From contig JBCCUL010000011.1 in assembly GCA_039197065.1 (NCBI GenBank), positions 1 through 64,000 of the forward strand: 64,000 nucleotides of DNA, written 5' to 3'. This document shows, piece after piece, positions 18,500-27,459 of this stretch. Below the pieces are notes generated by a model. The model made no database searches, had not been told where the DNA came from, and worked only from the letters and a program-made list of their open reading frames with translations. The first letter of the stretch is position 1. The number at the start of each line of letters is the position of its first letter. Origin of the DNA: JANQPX01 sp039197065. GTDB lineage: Bacteria; Pseudomonadota; Alphaproteobacteria; Geminicoccales; Geminicoccaceae. Made by a program: the position numbers and the translations under genes.

Positions 18500-18533
18500 G
18501 CAAACTCAGGCAAGTTACCGCGCTGAGCCGCGC

Positions 18534-18944
18534 TCAGTCGGCGGCGGTTTTGTCGACGTCGGCGGCAGCCTCGGTCTTCGGGCGATCGTCGCGGCGCTCG
18601 GTGATGCGGGCGGCCTTACCGGTGCGGCCACGCAGGTAGTAGAGCTTGGCGCGGCGCACGCGACCACGACGCATGACCTGAATATCGGCGATCTGCGGGC
18701 TGTAGAGTGGGAAGACACGCTCGACGCCTTCACCATAGCTGATCTTGCGAACGGTGAAGGCGGAATTGATGCCTCGGCTCTTCCTGGCGATACAAACGCC
18801 TTCGAAAGCCTGGATGCGCTCACGGGTGCCCTCGACCACCTTCACATTGACCCGAAGCGTGTCGCCGGGCCCGAAATCAGGAATCTTGCGCTCCTCGGTG
18901 AGCTGGGTGATCTGCTCCTGCTCGAGCTCTTGAATAACGTTCAT
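18534..18944 (-). CDS. rplS: 50S ribosomal protein L19
   Basis: Ribosomal protein bL19, at the 30S-50S interface. The start at 18944 gives MNVIQELEQEQITQL, preceded by GAGG; an upstream in-frame extension is not credible. The core FGPGDTLRVNVKVVEGTRER, ARKSRGINSAFTVRKISYGEGVERVFPLYSP and RGRVRRAKLYYLRGRTGKAARI is canonical. The protein has 136 residues, slightly longer than the enterobacterial form because of a charged C-terminal tail (RRDDRPKTEAAADVDK). Last gene of the rpsP-rimM-trmD-rplS unit. Confidence 0.97.
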   Translation of the reverse strand: MNVIQELEQEQITQLTEERKIPDFGPGDTLRVNVKVVEGTRERIQAFEGVCIARKSRGINSAFTVRKISYGEGVERVFPLYSPQIADIQVMRRGRVRRAKLYYLRGRTGKAARITERRDDRPKTEAAADVDKTAAD

Positions 18945-18999
18945 GACAACCTCGCTTCGTCTCGGCTCCCGCTGGCTCGTCTGCCGCGTTGGAGCGTGT

Positions 19000-19719
19000 T
19001 CATCTTGACAAATAGCGTGACCAGAGATCTGGACGCCTAGCTTTCGTGACGGCCTCAGATTGGCTTTTTCGCCATTCTCTGATCCGCGCATGGTGTCCCG
19101 ACAGTAAGATGTCCGGAACAGGGCGGCCTTCCCAAACCTGCGGCCGCGTAAACTGGGGGTACTCGAGAAGATCCTCTGTGAAACTTTCTTCTGCCAGCGA
19201 CGCCGAAGCTCCTAAGACCCCCGGGAGTAGACGCACGCAAGCATCGATCAGAGCCAGGGCCGCCAGCTCGCCGCCGGACATGACAAAATCGCCCAGGCAC
19301 ACCTCTTCAAGGGCTCGTGCCTCGACAACGCGCTGATCCACACCTTCAAACCTTCCGCATAAGACCACAACTCCCGGGCCTTTCGCAAGATGTTCTATGC
19401 GTTCCTGACAAAGAGAACGCCCGCGCGGCGTGAGATAGAGCCTGGGGAGGTCCGGAGCCTTCGCAGCAACGTCGTCCAGGGCCGAAGCGACCACGTTGGG
19501 TCGCATCACCATCCCTGCGCCGCCGCCGAAGGGGACATCGTCGACACTTTTGTGACGATCTGTCGCAAAATCCCGAATGTTCACGGCCTCCAGCGACCAT
19601 AGACCGGCCTTCAGCGCCTGGCCGACCAGCGAATGGCCGAGCGGCCCCGGCATCATTTCCGGAAAAATGGTCAGGACCTTCGCCGCCCAGGGGCGAGGGG
19701 AGGAGGCTTCCTTGGTCAT
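19000..19719 (-). CDS. trmD: tRNA (guanine-N1)-methyltransferase
   Basis: Methylates G37 of tRNAs that read codons starting with C or G-rich sets, preventing frameshifting. 239 residues. The SPOUT-class trefoil knot is visible in VVVLCGRFEGVDQRVVE and DFVMSGGELAALALIDACVRLLPGVLG. VLTIFPEMMPGPLGHSLVGQAL and DDVPFGGGAGMVMRP are typical N-terminal segments. The start overlaps the rimM stop (ATGA), indicating coupling. A normal member of this operon. Confidence 0.97.
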   Translation of the reverse strand: MTKEASSPRPWAAKVLTIFPEMMPGPLGHSLVGQALKAGLWSLEAVNIRDFATDRHKSVDDVPFGGGAGMVMRPNVVASALDDVAAKAPDLPRLYLTPRGRSLCQERIEHLAKGPGVVVLCGRFEGVDQRVVEARALEEVCLGDFVMSGGELAALALIDACVRLLPGVLGASASLAEESFTEDLLEYPQFTRPQVWEGRPVPDILLSGHHARIREWRKSQSEAVTKARRPDLWSRYLSR

Positions 19720-20249
19720 GTGCTCTCGTCCGCAACAAGCTCCGGGCGAGGCGTGACCTCAAGACGACCGTTCTCGATGTCGATCACGGGAACGGAGGCT
19801 TTGTCGAAGGGAACAAGGTTAAGCTTGCCGCGATCATCGATGATCTCCAGAAGATCGCCGGCTCCGTGATTGACGACACGCTTGACCGTCCCGACCCGCG
19901 CGCCTCCACTTTGGAAAGCGTGAAGGCCCTCCAGATCGCTGTAGTAGAATTCGTCCTCTTCATTGGGTTCGGGAAGCGCTTCACGCGGAATGAAAAGCTT
20001 GGTGCCTCGCAGAGCCTCTGCTGCATCTCGGTCGTCGATACCTTCGACCTTCGCGATCACACCGCCCTTTGTAGGACCGATGACGTCCAGTGAGAAAAGA
20101 CGCTGCCCCTCCTGGTCGAACACAGGTCCATAGGCAGCAACGTCTTCAGGAACCTCGGTGAAGCTTTTGATGCGAAGCGCACCTCGAATGCCGTGCGCTG
20201 CGGCGATTGCAGCCACACACACCCACTTTTCCTGACGTTCGGAAGTCAT
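19716..20249 (-). CDS. rimM: 16S rRNA processing protein RimM
   Basis: Ribosome maturation factor binding protein S19 during 30S assembly, 177 residues. The N-terminal beta barrel (VCVAAIAAAHGIRGALRIKSF) and the PRC-barrel part (EDEFYYSDLEGLHAFQ, VNHGAGDLLEIIDDRG, LVPFDKASVPVIDIENGRLEV) are clear. It lies between rpsP and trmD as in most bacteria. Confidence 0.96.
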   Translation of the reverse strand: MTSERQEKWVCVAAIAAAHGIRGALRIKSFTEVPEDVAAYGPVFDQEGQRLFSLDVIGPTKGGVIAKVEGIDDRDAAEALRGTKLFIPREALPEPNEEDEFYYSDLEGLHAFQSGGARVGTVKRVVNHGAGDLLEIIDDRGKLNLVPFDKASVPVIDIENGRLEVTPRPELVADEST

Positions 20250-20310
20250 CGTCCGAGACTAACACGCGCTCCCCATCGCGCCCGGCATGGCCAGGCGGCG
20301 GGACGTCTGC

Positions 20311-20730
20311 TTAGGAGGCAGCCTCTTCGGCTTCGGCGGGAGCTTCGGCCTCTTCGCCGGCAGGAGCAGCAGCGCTCTCGGCTTCCGCAGCGGCTTCTGC
20401 TGCCGCCGCTTCGGCTTCCGCTTTTTTCGCTGCGATTTCCTGGGCACGCTTGCCGGTACCGCGATGCTTCACCGTATTCTCGGTAATGCCGGCGGCATCG
20501 AGGAAACGGCAGACCCGATCGGACGGCAGGGCCCCGGCACCGAGCCAATGGCGAATGCGCTCTTCACGCAGGACGACACGCTCGGGATGATCGGAGGGGA
20601 GAAGCGGATTATAGGATCCGAGCTTCTCGAGAAAGCGGCCATCGCGCGGGCTGCGCTTGTCGGTGGCGACGATACGGTAAAACGGACGTTTCTTGGTCCC
20701 GCCGCGGGCGAGGCGAATGCGAACACTCAT
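20311..20730 (-). CDS. rpsP: 30S ribosomal protein S16
   Basis: Ribosomal protein bS16. The start at 20730 gives MSVRIRLARGGTKKRPFYRI, the universal N-terminus; reading-frame extension upstream is discounted. Of 139 residues, about the first 85 are the conserved core. The remainder is a low-complexity tail rich in Ala and Glu (AEAEAAAAEAAAEAESAAA and following), common in alphaproteobacterial S16 but long here. First gene of the rpsP-rimM-trmD-rplS unit; its promoter should be in 20731-21000. Confidence 0.97.
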   Translation of the reverse strand: MSVRIRLARGGTKKRPFYRIVATDKRSPRDGRFLEKLGSYNPLLPSDHPERVVLREERIRHWLGAGALPSDRVCRFLDAAGITENTVKHRGTGKRAQEIAAKKAEAEAAAAEAAAEAESAAAPAGEEAEAPAEAEEAAS

Positions 20731-21069
20731 CGATCTTGTTTTCCTTCGAAGGTACTGAAGTCGGGCCTGCTCCGCCTCACCGGCCGCTAATATGATCAAG
20801 CGGCAGGTATCGTTTAACGCAGACCGTATATCCGGATGAGGGAGAACTAGTGGGCAACGTCTCGAACGTCAAGCGTTAAGACTTGCTGATCAGGGACGCG
20901 AGCCGTGTATCGAAGCAACGACCGACTTCTGTGAGCTGGCGCACAGTATTTTTGAAAAGGTCGAGGCTCATTCAACTTGTCGAACCTTGGAAAATCCATC
21001 GGCTTCGGTCACATTCCGGGCATTCACAGGACTGCAAACGTTGATTCCAAGAATTTCAGAGGAACGCCG
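20731..21069. other. Divergent intergenic region, rpsP versus secreted repeat protein
   Basis: About 340 bases between the rpsP start and the preferred start of the plus-strand gene. It must carry the promoter of the ribosomal operon (leftward) and probably that of the secreted protein gene (rightward). I see no RNA gene and no strong hairpin. AGAGGA just before 21070 supports that downstream start. Confidence 0.5.
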
Positions 21070-23085
21070 ATGCTATCGCTGATGTTTCCGCGATGCCTAA
21101 AGTCCGCCCTGACGGGCCTCGGCACCTGCCTCATCATCCCTGTATCGATGTCAACAATGATGGCCGCAGCCGATGCCGCAGCACTCAGCGAGCAGTCGAT
21201 TAGCCAAGCGATCCGCTATCTGGGACTGATCGCCGGACGTGACCTATCGTCGGAGGATGCAGCCTGGTTCAAGGAGCAATGGATCAGGGAGGAGAGCAAA
21301 TCGCCCGGAAAGGCCGCCGCCGAAGTCGACGACCTGGCCTTTGCCTATGAGCGTCATCAGCGGGACCAGGACCTGATCCGACTTGCCGAGGCGAGAGCCG
21401 CGATTATCAAGACGGCCTATTGCGCGGCTGAGCAATCCAGCGATCCGGGGACGCACCGCGTTCGCGACATCTTGGCGCCTGAGGACCTCGTGCTGACGGC
21501 GGACTGCATCCTCAGCCTTGTGGTGACGCGCTTCGATGTCGACGGGCTCTCCGCCTCCCATGCCCTGATCGCGTCGGCGACGGGACAACGGCACGATCCT
21601 GAGACCGATCGAGCAGAGATTTTCACCATCATAAAGGATGGCTTTGACAGCGCGACACCCGGTGAGAAATCGCTAATGGCCAATGGCGAGCTCAGATATG
21701 CGGTTCTCGATCGCTTCTGGCGACGGATCGATGGCTCCGCGGAACAAGCGGCCGTCATTCAGGAGATCGGAGGCGCCGCAACAGCTGATATCAAAGGCCC
21801 CGCCCGACAGCTCGAATCGCTGGCACGCTCCAAACTTGGCGAGGTGGACTATCTCGCCAAGGTGGGCGACGCCAAGCTGACTGCAAGCGGCGTCGGGGTC
21901 TATGAGGAATGGCTCCAGCGTATTGCCGGTTATGCTTTCAGCTCACGGGATCGGGATTGGCTGACGCAAGCGCTCATCGAGGAGTTCAAACAAGATACCC
22001 AAAAAGCATTGGACGAAATTGCGCGGATCAATGTTCTGAACCGAGACTATAGGTTGACGGAATCGGTGGATGCGAAAAACCGTCAGATTGCGACCTGGGC
22101 TGCGAGCCTCCACTGCTACTTAAGCGCCTCCAGTGACCCAAACGATGCCCGCCTGTTGGAACTGCTGTTTCGAGAAGATCCCGTGCTCGATGTCGACTGC
22201 GGATCAAACTCGGTCCTCAGGAAGAGCCATGAGACGCTTGCCGAGGCCGACGGGCAAAGACTGCTGGAGCAGCATGTCGATGTCGGCCTGCGGTTCACGA
22301 CCGTGATCCTTGGACGACCATTGCTGGACGAAGAGATGGCCGTGGTTCGCAAGGACATGATCGATACATTCGAGAGAGATCCGACGGCCTGGCGCCAGGA
22401 GTTTGATCAATCCCGCGCCCTGCTCGCTAAGATCGAGAAATACGATACCTCGGTTTTCCTGGGCATGGACGAGAGGAAGAAGCTCTTCGATCCGATCTAT
22501 TGCACCCTGAAAGCTTCGGAGCGGCCCTATTCGAAGGACTATGTGGCGATGTTCGAAAGGGAAGGGGATATTCTATTCCACGATTGCGAACAGCAGCTCG
22601 TCACCACCGAAGAAGAGGTTCAGGCGGTCGTTGCCGTCGCCAATTTTCTGGCGCTTTTGAATGAGATGCCACCATTGACTGATGCTCAAATCAACGAGAT
22701 CCGCGACAACTTCAAGTCCCAATATATGGGCGGCGCCGAGAGTTCGATGCTGGCACTAAGGGAATGGTGGTCTCTGCTCAGCCTGGAGGAGCGGGTCGGG
22801 GAGGCCGAGAGAGCCAAAGCAAACAGTATTACGATCCAGTCCGATGCCGATACGATCGCCGGGTATGTCGAAAACGCCAAGCTGCAAGTCGTTCTACGCA
22901 ACGCCAAAATCCAGTCCTGCAGGATGTCGGCGATCATCGTACAGGGGCAGACAGCGATCTTCGGGGCAAAAATGGGCCCATACACCGCCTCTTCCGGTAA
23001 TCCTCTTGGCTTCTCAGGGGTCGAGTTGGGTACCCTGATAACATCGAGCAATATGCTCGGCGAGCTTTGCAAGGACGTTTTCTGA
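21070..23085 (+). CDS. Unrecognised exported protein with three C-x27-C modules
   Basis: Family not recognised; 671 residues from an ATG with AGAGGA 6 bases upstream. An in-frame start at 20977 would add 31 residues but has no such site. Residues 1-37 look like a signal peptide (ALTGLGTCLIIPVSMSTMMAAADA). Three degenerate repeats follow, each with an acidic/aromatic helix (LSSEDAAW, FSSRDRDW, LLDEEMAV) and, 59-60 residues later, a Cys pair with exactly 27 residues between: C118/C146, C349/C377 and C478/C506. Each pair begins C-x4-S-x-x-P and ends D-C. A fourth helix start (PPLTDAQI, about 534) leads to a divergent C-terminus with C617 and C667. Disulphide-bonded periplasmic or surface modules are likely. 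An RTX-repeat gene follows on the same strand, 172 bases away. Confidence 0.8.
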   Translation: MLSLMFPRCLKSALTGLGTCLIIPVSMSTMMAAADAAALSEQSISQAIRYLGLIAGRDLSSEDAAWFKEQWIREESKSPGKAAAEVDDLAFAYERHQRDQDLIRLAEARAAIIKTAYCAAEQSSDPGTHRVRDILAPEDLVLTADCILSLVVTRFDVDGLSASHALIASATGQRHDPETDRAEIFTIIKDGFDSATPGEKSLMANGELRYAVLDRFWRRIDGSAEQAAVIQEIGGAATADIKGPARQLESLARSKLGEVDYLAKVGDAKLTASGVGVYEEWLQRIAGYAFSSRDRDWLTQALIEEFKQDTQKALDEIARINVLNRDYRLTESVDAKNRQIATWAASLHCYLSASSDPNDARLLELLFREDPVLDVDCGSNSVLRKSHETLAEADGQRLLEQHVDVGLRFTTVILGRPLLDEEMAVVRKDMIDTFERDPTAWRQEFDQSRALLAKIEKYDTSVFLGMDERKKLFDPIYCTLKASERPYSKDYVAMFEREGDILFHDCEQQLVTTEEEVQAVVAVANFLALLNEMPPLTDAQINEIRDNFKSQYMGGAESSMLALREWWSLLSLEERVGEAERAKANSITIQSDADTIAGYVENAKLQVVLRNAKIQSCRMSAIIVQGQTAIFGAKMGPYTASSGNPLGFSGVELGTLITSSNMLGELCKDVF

Positions 23086-23257
23086 GCAAGCCGATTGGGC
23101 CGTCATTAGCATATCAACTTATAAGTTTTTATTTTCCGAATATAGTTATTTATGGTTGAAATTTTTTGACAAAAAGATCACCCTGATGCTGATGAGTCTC
23201 AGCTCGGCGTTTGGTGGCCTCAGACCTCCGGCGCCAGGATGCAAGGGGTGGTTGGCC

Positions 23258-25375
23258 ATGACGGATCGCGCAAACGGGCATCAGGATCAGGCATCATCAA
23301 CGCAGTCGGCAGGGATCGCTGGCGAATCGAACCCTGACGATGGGCAGAGCAAGGAAGCGAACGATCTCGGGTCGGGTGGAGATCGGCCAAAAGGATCGTC
23401 ATCACCACATTCCTCCGAACTCCAGCAAACGGACAAATTACGAAGGGGCGACAACCTTGCCATCGGTGCGCCACTGACCGCAGCGTTCATCGGCGGATTT
23501 CTGGTCATCGAGAACCTTGCAGGTGCAAGCCAGACTGAAGCCAGCGATGCCGCAGCGATGCCTGAGGATATGCTGGGCTTCGATGCTGACACCGAGACTT
23601 GGACGGAGGGGCTTTCCGGCGAAGGTCCATCTGCAGATGCCACAGCGCCTGAATCGGATACTACATCGATCTCCGAGAACCCAGCTGCAGCGCCGAGTGA
23701 AGAGGTTTCGTTGGAAGTGGTCGCTGCCGGAGTAGCGGCTGCAAACACCGTTCCGACGGTTCAGGCCATGGCCGAGGGCGCGCCTGTTCCCCAAGCCGAC
23801 GAAGGCGATGGCGGCGATGCCAATCTCAATTTCATCAACATCAATATCGGCAATGGCGAAGACGGCGCGGACGTCGAAGCGATCGTCGAAGACGAGGTGA
23901 TCAGCCGCAATCGGGAAGTAGGCACGCCGGGTGATGACGTGCTGGTCGGTACAGCGGGCCATGATGCAATCAGCGGCGCCGAGGGCGACGACGTGATAAG
24001 CGGCCTTAGCGGTAGCGATATCCTGAACGGCAATGGCGGCGACGATCAGCTTTTCGGGGGCACGGGGCGGGATCGCCTGAACGGCGGCGCTGGCGATGAT
24101 CTGCTCGAAGGCGGCCCCGATGATGATCTCGACCTCCTCCAAGGCGGGCTCGGCGACGATGTGATCGTCATCGAGAGCCACAACGATGTCGCGCTGGAGC
24201 GGGACTTCGGCGCCTATGCCGACGACCAGGACCTGGTCATCGTCCGTGAAGGCTATGCGGATGACCTACCCAACGGCGAACAAAGCTCGACATTCGTCTT
24301 CGCTGACAATCTGGGTTTGACGCTGCCGGACGGAGCGTCAGGATACCGTCAGCTTCTAAGCAACGGCATCGAGCATGTCCGGCTCGAAGGGAGTGCCGAT
24401 CATGACATTTTCGCGGATGATCTGGACAATCAGCTGACGGGCAATGCCGGCGCCAATGTGATCCACAGCGGTGGGGGCAATGATGAACTCAACGGCGGCG
24501 CCGGTGCCGATCGGCTTGATGGTGGCGATGGTGACGACGAAGTGAAAGGTGGTGGTGGCGACGACATCATCGCCGGCGGCGGCGGCGAAGATAGGCTTTA
24601 TGGCGAGGCCGGCGATGATACTTTCGTCATCGGGCTGAACGACAGCGCCATCGACACGGTTTTTGATCACGAGGGCGCCAATCGCCTGATCCTGGACGGT
24701 GTCACGGATCAGACGGTGGGGGCCTCGCTGCTAGACGACGATCTCTTCGTTACCGTTGACGGGACACCTGTCGCCAAGGTGGACAGCTATGTCGGCAATG
24801 AAGAAGCCTTTACAGGCGTCGATTTTGGCGAGGGGCTGAAGAGCTTCGATAACCTCCTCACGGATCATGAGGACATTGAAGGTGCTCTGGATGAGGCGGA
24901 AGCGAAGAGAGCCGAGTCCGCGGCTGACGATCTCCTGTCGGCGCATTTGCATCTCAGTGAACCGACCATCATAGGCGATCCGAGATCGGACCAACGTCTC
25001 GATGGCACGGAAGGCGACGACTGGCTTAGCGGCTTCGATGGCAGGGACGTTCTGTACGGCCATGCCGGGAATGACATCCTCGAAGGCGGCGATGACAGCG
25101 ACAAGCTTCGCGGCGGTGCTGGAGACGATCGCTACATGTTCTCGTCTGGTGAGGACGGCATCGATATCATCCGTGACAGTGAAGGCCGCAATCTTGCCGA
25201 GCTCAAGGGGTTCGACGGCGCCAAGGTCGAGGGCGTGATGTTCGGCGAAGATCTAAGAGTGCTCGCCGATGGCGACCTCTTGTTCGCCGTCGAGGATTTC
25301 GCGCAGAATCCGGAAAGCTTCCAAGGCGTTCAGGTCGGCCAGAGAATGATCCATACCGAGGACCTGCTCGCCTAG
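23258..25375 (+). CDS. RTX-type calcium-binding repeat protein
   Basis: Acidic protein with hemolysin-type glycine/aspartate nonapeptide repeats in three blocks: GDDVLVG through GGAGDDLLEGG (about 23930-24120), GADRLDGGDGDDEVKGGG through GEAGDDTF (about 24495-24630) and GTEGDDWLSG through GGAGDDRY (about 25005-25140). These fold as Ca2+-bound beta rolls, and such proteins are normally exported by type I secretion with an uncleaved C-terminal signal. The ATG at 23258 has AAGGGG upstream; a TTG-started extension to 23156 is less likely. The N-terminal part is disordered and acidic with one hydrophobic stretch (PLTAAFIGGFLVIENLAG, about residues 70-90). No catalytic domain is recognisable, so an adhesin or matrix role is more likely than an enzyme. 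No type I secretion genes are adjacent. Confidence 0.88.
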   Translation: MTDRANGHQDQASSTQSAGIAGESNPDDGQSKEANDLGSGGDRPKGSSSPHSSELQQTDKLRRGDNLAIGAPLTAAFIGGFLVIENLAGASQTEASDAAAMPEDMLGFDADTETWTEGLSGEGPSADATAPESDTTSISENPAAAPSEEVSLEVVAAGVAAANTVPTVQAMAEGAPVPQADEGDGGDANLNFININIGNGEDGADVEAIVEDEVISRNREVGTPGDDVLVGTAGHDAISGAEGDDVISGLSGSDILNGNGGDDQLFGGTGRDRLNGGAGDDLLEGGPDDDLDLLQGGLGDDVIVIESHNDVALERDFGAYADDQDLVIVREGYADDLPNGEQSSTFVFADNLGLTLPDGASGYRQLLSNGIEHVRLEGSADHDIFADDLDNQLTGNAGANVIHSGGGNDELNGGAGADRLDGGDGDDEVKGGGGDDIIAGGGGEDRLYGEAGDDTFVIGLNDSAIDTVFDHEGANRLILDGVTDQTVGASLLDDDLFVTVDGTPVAKVDSYVGNEEAFTGVDFGEGLKSFDNLLTDHEDIEGALDEAEAKRAESAADDLLSAHLHLSEPTIIGDPRSDQRLDGTEGDDWLSGFDGRDVLYGHAGNDILEGGDDSDKLRGGAGDDRYMFSSGEDGIDIIRDSEGRNLAELKGFDGAKVEGVMFGEDLRVLADGDLLFAVEDFAQNPESFQGVQVGQRMIHTEDLLA

Positions 25376-25384
25376 ATGCGCATT

Positions 25385-25414
25385 GATGGACCGACGCAGC
25401 CGCGTCGGTCCATC
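25385..25414. terminator. Bidirectional terminator hairpin
   Basis: A perfect 13-base stem (GATGGACCGACGC with its complement) around the loop AGCC. It lies 10 bases after the RTX gene stop and 12 bases before the end of the convergent ABC transporter gene. Position and strength indicate a shared terminator, although no long T-tract follows on either side. Confidence 0.75.
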
Positions 25415-25426
25415 TGCTGAGGCCAT

Positions 25427-27259
25427 CTAGGCGATGGCGCCGGCCGGCTGATCCAGCTCGAGGGTCAGGCGCTCCTTGCTCTCCATGTGACGCAGCCGCA
25501 CGGTTCGATGGTAGAAGCTGTCGGTGGGCTCGGTGCGTGTGATGTTGACCACGGTGGAGGAGCCCAGCTCCTTCTTGAAAAGCTCATACATCAATTGGCG
25601 ATGCTCCTCAGCGAGGGCGGCGCCGACGTCGTCGAGCACGACATAGTCAGGCCTATGGAGAAGCAAGCGCGCGAAGACCAGGCGCTGCTGCTGATCGAGC
25701 GACAAGGACTTGTCCCAGCGCTCCGACGTATCGATCAACGGTATCAGATGATCGAGCTGAACACGCTCGAGAACGCTCTTTACGTCGTCATCGGAAAAAC
25801 TAGCCATGGATCCCGGATAGACGACAGCCGCCCGAATGCTGCCGAGCGGCAGATAGGGACGTTGAGGCAGGAACATCATGCCGTTGCCATTGGTGCTCCT
25901 GCCCTTTGGAATGCGAAGCCTGCCGCTTCCCCATGGCCAGAGACCGGCAAGCGCTCTGAACAGGCTGCTTTTGCCGGCGCCGGGATCACCGACAATCGCT
26001 AGATGCTCGCCTGGCTTGACGAAGATCCTGTCCTCATCGAACGTCGTGCGCCCGTTGGTCAGAAGCACCTGCAGATCGTCCATCTCCAGGGTGTCGCCGT
26101 CATGATGGCTGCGCTCGATCCTCGGTGCGTCCATGCCCATATTGTCGAGCCTCTGCAACGAATCGCGATAGGCGGTGACCCGAAGGAGTGTTGCCCGCCA
26201 ATCGGCGATGCGCGGGAAGTTATCAACGAACCAGCGAAGAGCGTTCTGCACATGATTGAACGCGCCGACCACCATCATCAGTCCACCGAATGACAGCGTG
26301 CCCTGGAAATAGCCGGGCGCTGCAACCAAGATAGGCACGATCAAGGCAAGCCAACCGTAGCCCGATGTGATCCATGTGAGCCTGGCGAGGCCATTGGCCA
26401 GGAGGCGCGTTACGTCGATCACGCGGGTGACAGGCGCGTTCAGGGCTCGCCGTTCATCCGCCTCGCCGCCATAGAGGGAGATACCTTCAGCACTCTCGCT
26501 GATGCGCACCAGGCCGAAGCGGAGTTCAGCTTCCCTTGCATAGCGTTCTGCGTTGATTCCGATCAGCGGTCTGCCGACCAGCCAGGTCAGCCAGGAGCCC
26601 GAGAGTGCATAGATCAGGGCGCACCACACGAGATAGCCGGGAATGGTAAAACCGGGCGCGCCGTCGAAGGCGAAGACCACCTGGTTGGAAAGCCCCCAGA
26701 GCACGCCGATAAAACTCAGGAGCAGCAGCGTCGATCTGAGCAAACCGATCGCCAGATCTGCGCCGAATTCCGTCAATCGCTGACAGTCCGCCTGCATGCG
26801 TTGATCAGGATTCTCGCCGATTTCACCGGCAAATCCTAAGAGGTAGGCACGTCTCGGCGAGAGCCACTGGTCCAGGAGATCATGGGTCAGCCATTCGCGA
26901 AGCCGCACTTCCAGCATCTCGCGTATCCAGGTCTCTGCGACGACGAGCGTCAAAAGAACAGCGACGATAAGAATGAACACGCCGATCTGTGTGATGAACT
27001 CGGAAGCATTGGCCTGCTCGAGCGCGTTGTAAAAATCTCCCTTCCAATTGTTCAGGCGAACCTGCCCCACCATGTTGAGACCGATCGCGACGACGATGCC
27101 GCCGGACAGCAGCCAGATCCGGAAGCGATGCGGTGAGACAACCAGCGCCCGCCAAAGCGTTCTGAGCTGTGGAAAGATGCCTTCGGCTTCGCGTGTCGGC
27201 TTGTCGAGCTTGGACGATTCGGACTTTGCCGTTCCGCTTGTCGCTTCCATCACTGCCAT
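25427..27259 (-). CDS. ABC transporter, fused permease/ATPase, YddA/BacA-related
   Basis: Half-transporter with an SbmA/BacA-type membrane domain fused to an ATPase, the YddA/ABCD-like layout, about 610 residues. Several membrane helices are visible between about residues 40 and 320 (IWLLSGGIVVAIGLNMVG, FILIVAVLLTLVVAETWI, YLVWCALIYALSGSWLTWLV). LRFGLVRISESAEGISLYGGE is a family hallmark. The ATPase has Walker A GDPGAGKSS. The signature reads LSLDQQQR instead of LSLGEQQR, and Walker B reads VVLDDVGAAL instead of LDEATSAL, so the signature Gly and catalytic Glu are both altered. A longer TTG start (27301) is possible. Substrates of this family include peptides and corrinoids; none can be assigned here. 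Confidence 0.87.
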   Translation of the reverse strand: MAVMEATSGTAKSESSKLDKPTREAEGIFPQLRTLWRALVVSPHRFRIWLLSGGIVVAIGLNMVGQVRLNNWKGDFYNALEQANASEFITQIGVFILIVAVLLTLVVAETWIREMLEVRLREWLTHDLLDQWLSPRRAYLLGFAGEIGENPDQRMQADCQRLTEFGADLAIGLLRSTLLLLSFIGVLWGLSNQVVFAFDGAPGFTIPGYLVWCALIYALSGSWLTWLVGRPLIGINAERYAREAELRFGLVRISESAEGISLYGGEADERRALNAPVTRVIDVTRLLANGLARLTWITSGYGWLALIVPILVAAPGYFQGTLSFGGLMMVVGAFNHVQNALRWFVDNFPRIADWRATLLRVTAYRDSLQRLDNMGMDAPRIERSHHDGDTLEMDDLQVLLTNGRTTFDEDRIFVKPGEHLAIVGDPGAGKSSLFRALAGLWPWGSGRLRIPKGRSTNGNGMMFLPQRPYLPLGSIRAAVVYPGSMASFSDDDVKSVLERVQLDHLIPLIDTSERWDKSLSLDQQQRLVFARLLLHRPDYVVLDDVGAALAEEHRQLMYELFKKELGSSTVVNITRTEPTDSFYHRTVRLRHMESKERLTLELDQPAGAIA

Positions 27260-27459
27260 ATCGCGACATCCCCGTAGCTTTCGATCTGAAAACTGGTCCA
27301 ACCCGCTGAAACTGCGACATTTCGAGCCGGATCTTTAATTCTTCGGGCAATTGTCATGGTTATCTTACCCACGCCATAGTGCGTCGCCCTTCGTTACCGA
27401 CTACCATTATGAGATTAGGTCCGTCTGTAGCGTTAGACACGAATTGGACAGAAAAAAGC

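Noticed and set aside
23116..23130. AT palindrome AACTTATAAGTT followed by T residues after the C-x27-C gene
   Set aside because: Too weak and without a loop to call as a terminator.
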